From an uncultured Parabacteroides sp. (lineage in GTDB: Bacteria; Bacteroidota; Bacteroidia; Bacteroidales; Tannerellaceae), in contig NZ_CAJJWO010000003.1 of assembly GCF_905196875.1 (NCBI RefSeq), forward strand, positions 1 to 64,000: a stretch of DNA of 64,000 nucleotides. Reading direction: 5' to 3'. The position numbers and the translations under genes were made by a program. The notes under the pieces are model-generated. The model was not told the origin of the DNA. It made no database searches and saw only the letters and a list, made by a program, of their open reading frames with translations. Positions within the stretch are counted from its first letter, which is position 1. Each line of letters begins with the position of its first letter. Shown piece by piece: positions 17,542-25,391 of this stretch.

Positions 17542-18981
17542 ATGAAAGATTCAAGTTTTAGAGAAGGTGATGCCAAAACAGCTATTTTTGGCTCGAATGC
17601 GATGTTGCACCCAGCTCCGGTAGATGTGATTCCCGATGGTCCTACCACTCCGGAAATTGCTTACCAGATGGTAAAAGACGAAACTTTTGCCCAGACTCAA
17701 CCCCGTCTGAACTTGGCTACATTCGTTACCACCTGGATGGATGATTATGCAACGAAGTTGATGAATGAAGCGATCAACATCAACTATATCGACGAAACTG
17801 AGTATCCGCGTATCGCCGTGATGAATGCCAAATGTATCAACATCATGGCTAACCTGTGGAACAGCCCCGAGCAGGCACAGTGGAAAGCCGGTGCCCTGGC
17901 GATCGGTTCTTCCGAAGCATGTATGTTGGGGGGTGTTGCTGCCTGGTTGCGTTGGCGCGAAAGAAGAATAGCACAAGGCAAACCGACCGACAAGCCTAAC
18001 TTCGTTATCTCTGCCGGTTTTCAGGTGGTATGGGAAAAGTTCGCCCAATTGTGGCAGATCGAAATGCGCCAGGTGCCGTTGACACAGGAACATATCACAC
18101 TCGATCCGCAGGAAGCCCTGAAGTATTGTGATGAAAATACCATCTGTATCGTTCCTATTCAGGGTGTTACATGGACAGGTCTGAACGACGATGTGGAAGC
18201 TTTGGACGCCGCCCTCGACGAATACAATGCAAAAACAGGTTACGAAATCTGTATCCACGTGGATGCAGCTTCCGGTGGCTTCATCCTGCCGTTCCTGAAA
18301 CCCGAAGTGAAATGGGACTTCCGCCTGAAATGGGTACTTTCCATCAGCACTTCCGGACACAAATTTGGTCTGGTATATCCGGGCTTAGGATGGGTTGTAT
18401 GGAAAGACAAGAAATACCTGCCGGGCTCCATGTCTTTCAGTGTTAATTATTTAGGTGCAAACATCACTCAGGTCGGTTTGAACTTCTCTCGTCCTGCCGC
18501 ACAGATACTGGGACAATACTACCAGTTCATCCGTTTGGGCTTCCAGGGTTATAAGGAAGTACAGCAGAACAGTATGGCTGTTGCCGACTATCTGCACGCT
18601 GAAATCGCTAAGATGGCTCCGTTCCAGAACTACAGCAAAGAAGTGGTGAACCCGCTGTTCATCTGGTACCTGAAACCGGAGTATGCTAAGACTGCTAAAT
18701 GGACATTGTACGACCTGCAGGATAAACTGAAACAGAGCGGATGGATGGTTCCGGCTTATACGTTACCTGAAAACCTCGAAAACTGGGTCGTTATGCGTAT
18801 CGTTGTCCGCCAGGGATTCAGCCGCGACATGGCAGACCAGTTACTGGGCGACATCAGCAATGCCATCACCGATCTGGAAAAACTGGAATATCCGACTCCG
18901 ACCCGCATCGCACAGGACAGACAACAACCTGTCAAAGGTTCTGTCTTTACACATACAGGAACTCCTAAATCAACTAAATAA
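17542..18981 (+). CDS. gadB: Glutamate decarboxylase
   Basis: A 479-residue PLP enzyme converting L-glutamate to GABA and CO2 with consumption of a proton, a cytoplasmic acid-resistance and GABA-producing reaction. The PLP-binding Lys274 sits in the group II decarboxylase motif STSGHKFGLVYPG; other family motifs are GSSEACMLGGVAAWLRWR and HVDAASGGFILPF. Length is close to E. coli GadB (466). The glutaminase gene follows after 8 bp, implying co-transcription and a glutamine-to-GABA route. No gadC-type antiporter or potassium channel gene is adjacent. The preceding gap (17406-17541) shows no recognisable promoter. Confidence 0.96.
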   Translation: MKDSSFREGDAKTAIFGSNAMLHPAPVDVIPDGPTTPEIAYQMVKDETFAQTQPRLNLATFVTTWMDDYATKLMNEAININYIDETEYPRIAVMNAKCINIMANLWNSPEQAQWKAGALAIGSSEACMLGGVAAWLRWRERRIAQGKPTDKPNFVISAGFQVVWEKFAQLWQIEMRQVPLTQEHITLDPQEALKYCDENTICIVPIQGVTWTGLNDDVEALDAALDEYNAKTGYEICIHVDAASGGFILPFLKPEVKWDFRLKWVLSISTSGHKFGLVYPGLGWVVWKDKKYLPGSMSFSVNYLGANITQVGLNFSRPAAQILGQYYQFIRLGFQGYKEVQQNSMAVADYLHAEIAKMAPFQNYSKEVVNPLFIWYLKPEYAKTAKWTLYDLQDKLKQSGWMVPAYTLPENLENWVVMRIVVRQGFSRDMADQLLGDISNAITDLEKLEYPTPTRIAQDRQQPVKGSVFTHTGTPKSTK

Positions 18982-18989
18982 TTTGTCGT

Positions 18990-19955
18990 ATGGATAAGAA
19001 GATTTCCGTTTCACAAATAAAAGAAGCGGCTCAGGAGGCCTACGAAAAGTTTAAGACGAATACGGGAGGCAAGAATGCCGATTATATCCCTTACCTGGCT
19101 AATATAGATAAGAACTTGTTCGGTATCAGCATTTGCCTGATGGACGGGACAGTGATCCAGCTGGGCGACTCCGAATATCGTTTTGGTATCGAGTCGGTAT
19201 CTAAAGTGCATACAGCAATACTGGCTCTGCGTCAGTACGGTGCGGAGAAGTTGCTGGAAATGATCGGTGCCGATGCAACCGGCTTGCCTTTCAACTCGAT
19301 CATGGCGATCCTGCTGGAAAAGGATCATCCTTCCACTCCGCTGGTCAATGCCGGTGCGATTACTGCCGATAGTATGGTGCAGCCGATCGGCGACTCTGCG
19401 AAGAAATGGGAGGCCATCGTAGCCAACATCACCGATCTTTGCGGCAGTGCACCGCAACTGATCGACGAGCTTTATAAATCGGAGTCGGCCACCAACTTCA
19501 ACAACCGCTCTATTGCCTGGCTGCTGAAGAACTACAACCGTATCTACGACGATCCGGATATGTCGCTCGACCTGTATACCCGTCAGTGCTCGTTAGGAAT
19601 TACAGCCGCTCAATTATCTATCTGCGGCGCGACGATTGCCAACGATGGGCTGAACCCGGTATCGAAAAAACAGATATTCGACGCTTCCCTGTCGCCAAAG
19701 ATCACCTCGTTGATCGCTACCGTAGGTTTTTACGAACATACCGGCGACTGGTTATATACTTCCGGTATCCCTGCCAAGACAGGTGTAGGCGGTGGTGTGA
19801 TGGGCGTAATGCCCGGCCTGTTCGGTATCTCTGCTTTTGCACCTCCGATCGACAGCGCAGGAAACTCCGTGAAAGCTCAGTTGGCTATCAAATATATAAT
19901 GAATAAGCTGGGTCTGTCCATTTTTAATGGCGACCGAGTAACAATTACTGAATAG
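18990..19955 (+). CDS. glsA: Glutaminase A
   Basis: A 321-residue serine-type glutaminase of the beta-lactamase-like fold, hydrolysing L-glutamine to glutamate and ammonia. The catalytic Ser69-x-x-Lys72 lies in IESVSKVH; NAGAI and GGGVMGVMPGLFGI are family motifs. Length matches E. coli YbaS/YneH (about 310). It begins 8 bp after gadB and ends at a strong hairpin, so the two genes form one transcript. Ammonia release plus GadB proton uptake gives acid tolerance; this coupling is established for Bacteroides-type gad loci, and applying it here is inference. Confidence 0.95.
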   Translation: MDKKISVSQIKEAAQEAYEKFKTNTGGKNADYIPYLANIDKNLFGISICLMDGTVIQLGDSEYRFGIESVSKVHTAILALRQYGAEKLLEMIGADATGLPFNSIMAILLEKDHPSTPLVNAGAITADSMVQPIGDSAKKWEAIVANITDLCGSAPQLIDELYKSESATNFNNRSIAWLLKNYNRIYDDPDMSLDLYTRQCSLGITAAQLSICGATIANDGLNPVSKKQIFDASLSPKITSLIATVGFYEHTGDWLYTSGIPAKTGVGGGVMGVMPGLFGISAFAPPIDSAGNSVKAQLAIKYIMNKLGLSIFNGDRVTITE

Positions 19956-19977
19956 AACAGTTTATTCTTTTAATTGG

Positions 19978-20020
19978 CAAGCCTCCTTATCCCTCGTTCA
20001 GAGGGCGGGAGGCTTGTTTG
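19978..20020 (+). terminator. Terminator of gadB-glsA
   Basis: CAAGCCTCC (19978-19986) pairs with GGAGGCTTG (20008-20016); an inner CCCTC/GAGGG stem extends the hairpin, and TTTGG follows. It lies 22 bp after the glsA stop. Confidence 0.8.
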
Positions 20021-20060
20021 GTTACTATATTTCAATTATTTCTATAATTACCATATCGTT

Positions 20061-20141
20061 ATGGATAAAACAACCTTCTTCACCTACGCCGACACGCTGG
20101 TGAAACATAAACGCAAGGCGGGCAAACATGCTATTTATTAG
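20061..20141 (+). pseudogene. N-terminal stub of a tyrosine recombinase/integrase
   Basis: A 26-codon frame starting MDKTTFFTYADTLVKHKRKA and then stopping at TAG. The sequence matches, from memory of the family, the opening of the SAM-like core-binding domain of Bacteroidetes phage-integrase proteins (D/N-K-T-T-F-x-x-Y-A pattern). Everything downstream of about codon 23 is missing: the frame runs directly into the 3' end of the convergent HipA-like gene, which it overlaps by 4 bp. The upstream promoter-like AT-rich DNA remains. I read it as an integrase truncated by the event that brought in the toxin-antitoxin pair or by a deletion. Confidence 0.6.
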
Positions 20142-21247
20142 AGATCATGCCATTTCTTTAACATGATCTTTTCACAATTTGAGTATACCTGATCAAACAG
20201 TTCTTTGCACTTTTTACGGAGAAGGCGCATACGGGTTCCAGCTTCAATCATATCGTTATAATCGGGAAGACCTTTCCCGTTGATAAGCGTAGTATGTTCG
20301 CCACCATAGCCTTCATCCGAGCGGGTGAGATCGTAGGCGGGTGATAATTGCCAACCGTTATTGATATATAAAAAGGCAAAGTTCTTGGCATGGTCGTCTT
20401 TATTACCGGTCAATACGTTGAATACCATCCGACGAAACATTTCTTCCACCTGTGATTGCTGCTTGGTTAAATAGCTGGTTGCCTGCATTAAAGCGATATA
20501 ATCGAGAGAGGGGTAGCGAAAGTCCACGTCCAGTAATCCGGCTACGGTGAGGGTGTGAATACGTTGTCCGTTGTGGATGTCGAAACGTTTTACACCAAAG
20601 TACTTCCCTTCGAACAATCTTGTTTCCGGCATATTGATACCACAAGCTTTGGCTGTAAGTGAATATTGATATTCTTTCTGTCCCATATCCGACGGATCAT
20701 AAGTATGCCTGAATTTGATTAACCAGGATTCACCATCTACATTGAGCAGGCATTTGGGACGACATCCACCTGAGTTTCCGCTGTTGTGGTATAAAATATC
20801 GATGTTATCCAACGATTTTTCATTTAAGACATCATCTGCCAGTTGTTGTAGGGAGTCGAGGCTGGGAAGTTTCTTAGATATACCGACTGCTGTCTCCGGT
20901 AAATAACATAAGGCTCCCATACCACTTGAGCCTACAATACTTAGGCGTTGCAGTGGATTTAAAGTAAAGTCGTCGATGCCTTCTTTCAAAAGCATCTTAT
21001 GGAGTAAATATCTACCATAGCCATCCGGCAGGCTGTCGGCAAATACACCGAAATTGCCGTAAAACGGTGTTGAAGGCGCTTCAAATAATTGGTTTGTGAG
21101 AGGTAATTTTAGGGGAGATATTGAGAAACCGTCAGTAAGCCATTTTTTGTCATACTGAAATATACAGTTACCTTTGGGAGAGATGGCTATCATACCTACA
21201 AGCCTGTCATGATAGTATACATTTAGTTTGGAGATTTCACGTATCAT
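20138..21247 (-). CDS. hipA: HipA-family kinase toxin
   Basis: A 369-residue HipA-type Ser/Thr kinase, with both the N-terminal coupling domain (YHDRLVGMIAISPKG...FADSLPDGYGRYLLHKML) and the kinase core. It carries an ATP-loop-like SGGCRPKCLL segment, the catalytic GNKDDHAKNF motif (Asp284-Asp285-His286) and the metal-binding AYDLTRS motif, so it appears catalytically intact. E. coli HipA phosphorylates glutamyl-tRNA synthetase to cause growth arrest; the target here is unknown. It is slightly shorter than E. coli HipA (440). Its start overlaps the antitoxin stop by 4 bp (ATGA), indicating translational coupling. Confidence 0.88.
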   Translation of the reverse strand: MIREISKLNVYYHDRLVGMIAISPKGNCIFQYDKKWLTDGFSISPLKLPLTNQLFEAPSTPFYGNFGVFADSLPDGYGRYLLHKMLLKEGIDDFTLNPLQRLSIVGSSGMGALCYLPETAVGISKKLPSLDSLQQLADDVLNEKSLDNIDILYHNSGNSGGCRPKCLLNVDGESWLIKFRHTYDPSDMGQKEYQYSLTAKACGINMPETRLFEGKYFGVKRFDIHNGQRIHTLTVAGLLDVDFRYPSLDYIALMQATSYLTKQQSQVEEMFRRMVFNVLTGNKDDHAKNFAFLYINNGWQLSPAYDLTRSDEGYGGEHTTLINGKGLPDYNDMIEAGTRMRLLRKKCKELFDQVYSNCEKIMLKKWHDL

Positions 21248-21561
21248 ATTCTCCCTCTCTTTCTGGATTTATTGGTATTGATGTCATTCAGTTCCTCGAT
21301 AGTTGTATACCGGGGTGTTTCCATTAATTTCAGCAACTCTTCGGAGTATCCGAGGGCGACGGCAATAGCAATGAAAGATTCCAGAGATATCTTACCTTCA
21401 TCTTCGAATTTACGTAAGGTGGCAGCGCTGACTCCAGATAGCTCTGCCAGTTTATTTCTGGAGAGATTCTTTTCGAGCCTGCGCTGTTTAATACGGGCGG
21501 CATATTCTGTTATTATATCTTCGCTACGGGTAATTCCCGGTATAAATTTAATATACATCAT
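21244..21561 (-). CDS. hipB: HipB-like XRE-family antitoxin/repressor
   Basis: A 105-residue protein with an XRE helix-turn-helix (IKQRRLEKNLSRNKLAELSGVSAATLRKFEDEGKISLESFIAIAVALG). Such proteins bind the cognate HipA kinase and repress their own operon. A basic C-terminal tail (NKSRKRGRI) ends the protein. The gene overlaps hipA by 4 bp. A 17-bp inverted repeat pair brackets the candidate promoter immediately upstream (21562-21643), the expected autoregulatory operator. Confidence 0.88.
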   Translation of the reverse strand: MMYIKFIPGITRSEDIITEYAARIKQRRLEKNLSRNKLAELSGVSAATLRKFEDEGKISLESFIAIAVALGYSEELLKLMETPRYTTIEELNDINTNKSRKRGRI

Positions 21562-21661
21562 TGTATCAAATAAGTTGCTATATGTAACATTAATGCTATA
21601 ATGGTATCAATAATATGCAAATATAGGCAACTTATCTGAGACAATACCGGATTTGGTATCA
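21562..21661 (-). promoter_or_regulatory. hipBA operator/promoter region
   Basis: The 17-bp site 21562-21578 (TGTATCAAATAAGTTGC) recurs inverted at 21627-21643 with two mismatches. Between them the minus strand holds TATATTTG (21618-21625), a perfect -7 box. A further small inverted repeat ATACC/GGTAT lies at 21644-21659, and GGTATCA recurs at 21603-21609 and 21655-21661. The layout fits repression by a dimer pair looping over the promoter. Confidence 0.65.
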
Positions 21662-21671
21662 TTTTCCTTAT

Positions 21672-23372
21672 TTATTCTTTTTCTTCAGCAGGTTTTGATA
21701 CCACTGCTTCTTCAGCCTTCTTCACCGCCTCGTTTATGTTTGAACATATATTATCGGCGCCGATCTTTTGATCGAAACCGGATTTGATCAATACGCGACG
21801 CACATCTTCATTTACTCCCGAAAGGATCATGTGTATATTCTCGGCTTTCGACAAACGGAACAGGCTTTCGAGGTTATGCAGGCCTGTCGAATCCATGAAC
21901 GGGACTTTGCGCATACGGATGATACGTACTTTGGGTTTATCGCCGATGACTTTCATCACATCGTCGAATTTGTTGGCTACACCGAAGAAGAACGGGCCGT
22001 CGATTTCATACACTTCAACGCCTTTCGGTAAAGTCAGTACCTCTTCGTCATGATGGATCTCACCTTCGTCGGACAGGTCGATTTCGTCTTTGGACACTGA
22101 AACATGCGTTGTTTCAGCTACCCGTTTCATAAACAGGAACATGGCGATCAACAAGCCTATCTCGATAGCGATCGTCAGGTCGAAGATCACGGTCAGGAAG
22201 AAGGTTACCAGTAAAACGGAAACATCGCTTTTCGGGTTCTTCATCAACGAACGGAACGTACGCCATTCGCTCATATTATAGGAAACGATGATCAGTACAC
22301 CGGCCAGACAGGCCATAGGGATATGTTTGGTCAGCGGGCCCAAAAACAGCAGGATCAGCAACAGCACCACCGCATGGATAATACCGGCAACAGGCGTACG
22401 GCCACCGTTATTAATGTTAGTCATCGTACGGGCGATAGCTCCGGTTACCGGAATACCTCCGAAAATAGGGACAATGATATTGGCTGCTCCCTGTGCGATC
22501 AGTTCGGTATTTGAGTTATGTTTATCACCTGTCACACCGTCCGCCACTGTTGCAGAAAGGAGCGATTCGATTGCCCCCAGCATGGCAATTGTGAATGCGG
22601 AAGGAAGCAACAGGTTGATCGTTTCCATATTGAAAGAAATAGCTTCTGGTTGCGGGAGGGAAGCATTGATGGTAAAACGGTCGCCGATCGTTTCTATACC
22701 GGCTATACCCAAATGGTTACGCATGATATAAACGATGATTGTCATCACAATGATAGCGATCAGAGAACCCGGTATCTTTTTTGAGAACCTGGGTGAAACG
22801 GCAATAATAACAATACTGATAATTCCGATGACGAACGACCAGGGATTAATTGTCTGGAAATGTTCGAAGTAAGCAATCCATTTCGAGATAAAGTCGGCCG
22901 GCACCTTTTCCATCGTCAGACCGAACAAGTCTTTCATCTGTGTGGTAAAGATAGTCAGCGCAATACCGCTGGTAAAACCGACTACGATAGGATAAGGAAT
23001 GAACTTGATGACCGTTCCCAGCTTTAAAGCTCCCATTACCACTAATATTATTCCGGCGATAACTGTCGCTATCGCCAGTCCTTCGATACCGAAACTTTGT
23101 ATAATTCCGTATACGATGACAATGAAAGCTCCCGTCGGCCCGCCGATCTGCACGGAACTTCCTCCCAGAAGAGAAACGATAAACCCACCGATTATTGCCG
23201 TGATCAATCCCTTTTCCGGACTTACTCCCGAAGCAATACCGAATGCGATAGCCAGCGGAAGGGCTACGATACCCACGATGATTCCCGCCATCAGATCGCT
23301 CATGAACTTTTCTCTGGAATAATTTTTCAGCGCCGATATAAGCTTGGGCTGAAAATCAAATCTACTTTTCAT
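21672..23372 (-). CDS. SulP-family anion transporter with STAS domain
   Basis: A 566-residue inner-membrane protein. The N-terminal part has the SulP pattern (LMAGIIVGIVALPLAIAFGIASGVSPEKGL, GPTGAFIVIVYG, and about ten to twelve helices to residue 425), followed by a cytoplasmic STAS domain (about 445-555) with the MDSTG motif used for nucleotide/anti-sigma-like interaction. Family members carry sulfate, bicarbonate or dicarboxylates; the ion cannot be assigned. The nearby sulfatase PULs do not by themselves prove sulfate transport. A minus-strand TATCTTTG box lies at 23402-23409. Confidence 0.9.
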   Translation of the reverse strand: MKSRFDFQPKLISALKNYSREKFMSDLMAGIIVGIVALPLAIAFGIASGVSPEKGLITAIIGGFIVSLLGGSSVQIGGPTGAFIVIVYGIIQSFGIEGLAIATVIAGIILVVMGALKLGTVIKFIPYPIVVGFTSGIALTIFTTQMKDLFGLTMEKVPADFISKWIAYFEHFQTINPWSFVIGIISIVIIAVSPRFSKKIPGSLIAIIVMTIIVYIMRNHLGIAGIETIGDRFTINASLPQPEAISFNMETINLLLPSAFTIAMLGAIESLLSATVADGVTGDKHNSNTELIAQGAANIIVPIFGGIPVTGAIARTMTNINNGGRTPVAGIIHAVVLLLILLFLGPLTKHIPMACLAGVLIIVSYNMSEWRTFRSLMKNPKSDVSVLLVTFFLTVIFDLTIAIEIGLLIAMFLFMKRVAETTHVSVSKDEIDLSDEGEIHHDEEVLTLPKGVEVYEIDGPFFFGVANKFDDVMKVIGDKPKVRIIRMRKVPFMDSTGLHNLESLFRLSKAENIHMILSGVNEDVRRVLIKSGFDQKIGADNICSNINEAVKKAEEAVVSKPAEEKE

Positions 23373-23401
23373 CTATCTGCCTAATGTGTTAAATTGTGGT
23401 G

Positions 23402-23409
23402 CAAAGATA
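23402..23409 (-). promoter_or_regulatory. -7 box of the SulP gene
   Basis: TATCTTTG on the minus strand matches TAnnTTTG exactly, 30 bp before the ATG. No clear TTTG is seen at -33. Confidence 0.45.
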
Positions 23410-23523
23410 CAATAATATTTATCGGGAAGTATAAATTATAGGGTATTTTGCAATGTCGACATTTCAAAATGGGATAAATGTGAATCCAGGCAGGCGAAAA
23501 AATCAAAACAGTATCTTTTAAAC

Positions 23524-23587
23524 TGTTTCACCTAGGAGAAACAAGTGTTTCACTTAATAGAAACAACTGTTTCATATAGGTGAAACA
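23524..23587. repeat. Three tandem palindromes, TGTTTC-N8-GAAACA, exact 22-bp period
   Basis: Units start at 23524, 23546 and 23568. The six-base arms are identical in all three, while the central eight bases differ. The 22-bp period places all sites on the same DNA face. It lies 97 bp upstream of the rubrerythrin -7 box and 115 bp from the SulP -7 box. Confidence 0.85.
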
Positions 23588-23683
23588 ATTCGCTCGTTCT
23601 ACAAAAGATATGGATAGATACGGTTTATTGTCCGATAGATATATTTTAAGTAAATGAATGAGTTAAAATGGTAAACAATTTCC

Positions 23684-23691
23684 TACTTTTG
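23684..23691 (+). promoter_or_regulatory. -7 box of the rubrerythrin gene
   Basis: TACTTTTG matches TAnnTTTG, 56 bp before the ATG at 23748. The -33 element is degenerate. Confidence 0.45.
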
Positions 23692-23747
23692 AGAGTTATT
23701 TGAATAGGGCGATTAGACAAACTCATTTTATATTACATATTAGCATT

Positions 23748-24326
23748 ATGGAAAAAAGTATTAAAGGTACACGTACAGAACAGAATCTGCTTAAATCATT
23801 TGCCGGAGAGTCTCAGGCAAGAAGTCGTTACACATTCTTCGCAAGCGTTGCTAAAAAAGAAGGCTACGAACAAATTGCAGGTGTATTTATGGAAACAGCC
23901 GAGCAGGAAAAAGAACATGCAAAGCGTTTCTTTAAATTTCTGGAAGGCGGTATGGTTGAGATCACAGCTTCTTATCCTGCCGGAGTGATCAGCTCTACAA
24001 TGGAAAATCTGGCTGAAGCTGCGGCCGGTGAAAATGAAGAGTGGGCTGACTTATATCCTGCATTCGCCGACATCGCAGAAGAAGAAGGTTTCAAACAAAT
24101 CGCCGTTGCTTTCAGAATGATCGCAAAGGTAGAAGCTGAACACGAAAGACGTTATCGTAAACTGCTGGCTAACCTGGAAGAAGGAAAAGTATTCGAAAAG
24201 GATGAAGCTATCTTGTGGCAGTGTCGTAACTGCGGTTTCGTATTCGAAGGAAAGAAAGCTCCGGCTAAATGTCCGGCTTGCGAACATCCTCAGGCTTACT
24301 TCGAACCTATGAAGCAGAATTATTAA
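23748..24326 (+). CDS. rbr: Rubrerythrin
   Basis: A 192-residue non-haem iron protein that reduces hydrogen peroxide in anaerobes. The N-terminal ferritin-like four-helix domain shows the diiron ligands in AGESQARSRYTFFA, ETAEQEKEHAKRF and KVEAEHERRY; the C-terminal rubredoxin-like domain has two Cys-x2-Cys pairs (CRNCGF and CPACEHP). Length matches classical rubrerythrins. I start at ATG 23748; the longer frame begins with TTG. It is a single-gene unit closed by a strong terminator. Confidence 0.97.
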   Translation: MEKSIKGTRTEQNLLKSFAGESQARSRYTFFASVAKKEGYEQIAGVFMETAEQEKEHAKRFFKFLEGGMVEITASYPAGVISSTMENLAEAAAGENEEWADLYPAFADIAEEEGFKQIAVAFRMIAKVEAEHERRYRKLLANLEEGKVFEKDEAILWQCRNCGFVFEGKKAPAKCPACEHPQAYFEPMKQNY

Positions 24327-24357
24327 AAAATTTTCCTTATCAGGATTTGATTTAAGG

Positions 24358-24396
24358 CGTTCCCATCCAATATATTTTGGTTGGGAACGTTTTTTT
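24358..24396 (+). terminator. Rubrerythrin terminator
   Basis: CGTTCCCATCCAA (24358-24370) pairs with TTGGTTGGGAACG (24377-24389) with one mismatch, followed by seven T residues. Confidence 0.88.
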
Positions 24397-24397
24397 A

Positions 24398-24428
24398 TTT
24401 GTATTGATACGAATAAAGTATATCTTTA
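24398..24428 (+). promoter_or_regulatory. Promoter of the ABC-RND operon
   Basis: TTTG (24398-24401), a 19-bp spacer and TATCTTTA (24421-24428) match the Bacteroidetes pattern with one mismatch. It begins directly after the rubrerythrin terminator, so transcription would start near 24435, about 42 bp before the first ATG of the operon. Confidence 0.6.
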
Positions 24429-24476
24429 CCAGCATTTTATGATTTAATTCTAACTTTCTTCTGAACCTTTGACTGA

Positions 24477-25370
24477 ATGAGTATATCGATAAAGAACCTC
24501 AATAAGGTATATCCGAACGGAAACCATGCATTGAAAGATGTGAATCTGGAGATACCGACGGGAATGTTCGGACTGTTGGGTCCGAATGGTGCCGGAAAAT
24601 CTACATTGATGCGTATTCTGGTTGCTTTGATGGAACCGACTTCGGGGCAGGTGGATATCTGTGGATACGATCTGCTCAGGCAGCGTAAAGAGATCAGAGG
24701 CATATTAGGTTATCTTCCGCAGGACTTCCGTTTCTTCGCAAAGTATAAAACACATGAGTTTCTGGATTATGCCGCCCGCTTGTCGGGTATGACCAACGGT
24801 AAACAAAGAAAGCAGGCGGTAGACGCTATGCTGGAAAATGTGGGGTTGTTCGATGTGCGCGAACGGTATGCGAATAAGCTGTCGGGCGGTATGAAGCGTC
24901 GTTTGGGAATAGCACAGGCACTGATCCATCATCCGAAAGTAATCATTGTCGACGAGCCGACTACCGGACTCGATCCGGAAGAGCGTATCCGTTTCCGTAA
25001 CCTGCTTTCGGAAGTGAGCGAGAATGATGTAACGATTATCCTTTCTACCCATATCGTGGGAGACATATCCAGTACTTGTAATTGTATGGCGCTGATGAAC
25101 AAAGGGCAGGTTTCTTTTTACGGTTCACCGCAGGATATGCTGAAACAGGCGGAAGGGAAAGTATGGCGTATAAAAGTGACGAGCGACCAACTGCATGAGG
25201 TGGATAAGAAATATCCTGTAATCTCGACCATTCCTTCCGGTTCCGGTTGGGAAGTGCAGGTGGTGGCCGACGAGATCATAGGATATGAAGCGGAATCGTA
25301 TCCTCCCAATCTGGAACATGCTTATGTATATTATATGGAGAATAAACTGAATCTTTGGACCAACGATTAG
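24477..25370 (+). CDS. ABC transporter ATP-binding protein, first gene of the ABC-RND operon
   Basis: A 297-residue cytoplasmic ATPase with a complete nucleotide-binding domain: Walker A GPNGAGKST (Lys41), signature LSGGMKRR (136-138), Walker B VIIVDEP (Asp159-Glu160), and the switch His192 in STHI. A C-terminal extension (about 215-297) carries GKVWRIKV and ends NLEHAYVYYMENKL. The same extension pattern, and the phrase ERIRFRNLL, recur in the ABC part of the RND-ABC fusion at 34741-39453, so the two are paralogues. It would power the permease encoded 21 bp downstream. It is the first of seven same-strand genes. Confidence 0.95.
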   Translation: MSISIKNLNKVYPNGNHALKDVNLEIPTGMFGLLGPNGAGKSTLMRILVALMEPTSGQVDICGYDLLRQRKEIRGILGYLPQDFRFFAKYKTHEFLDYAARLSGMTNGKQRKQAVDAMLENVGLFDVRERYANKLSGGMKRRLGIAQALIHHPKVIIVDEPTTGLDPEERIRFRNLLSEVSENDVTIILSTHIVGDISSTCNCMALMNKGQVSFYGSPQDMLKQAEGKVWRIKVTSDQLHEVDKKYPVISTIPSGSGWEVQVVADEIIGYEAESYPPNLEHAYVYYMENKLNLWTND

Positions 25371-25391
25371 CAACCTATTAATTGACCCTCT

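Larger units (their letters stand above)
23373..23747. other. Divergent intergenic region between SulP and rubrerythrin genes
   Basis: Non-coding. It contains the SulP -7 box (23402-23409, minus), a three-unit palindrome array (23524-23587) and a rubrerythrin -7 box (23684-23691, plus). I see no small ORF. Confidence 0.6.

Noticed and set aside
23524..23587. CRISPR array for the 22-bp-period repeats (also considered at 47121-47274 and 56862-56949)
   Set aside because: There are no unique spacers between conserved repeats, units are directly adjacent and palindromic or degenerate, and no cas genes lie in the window.
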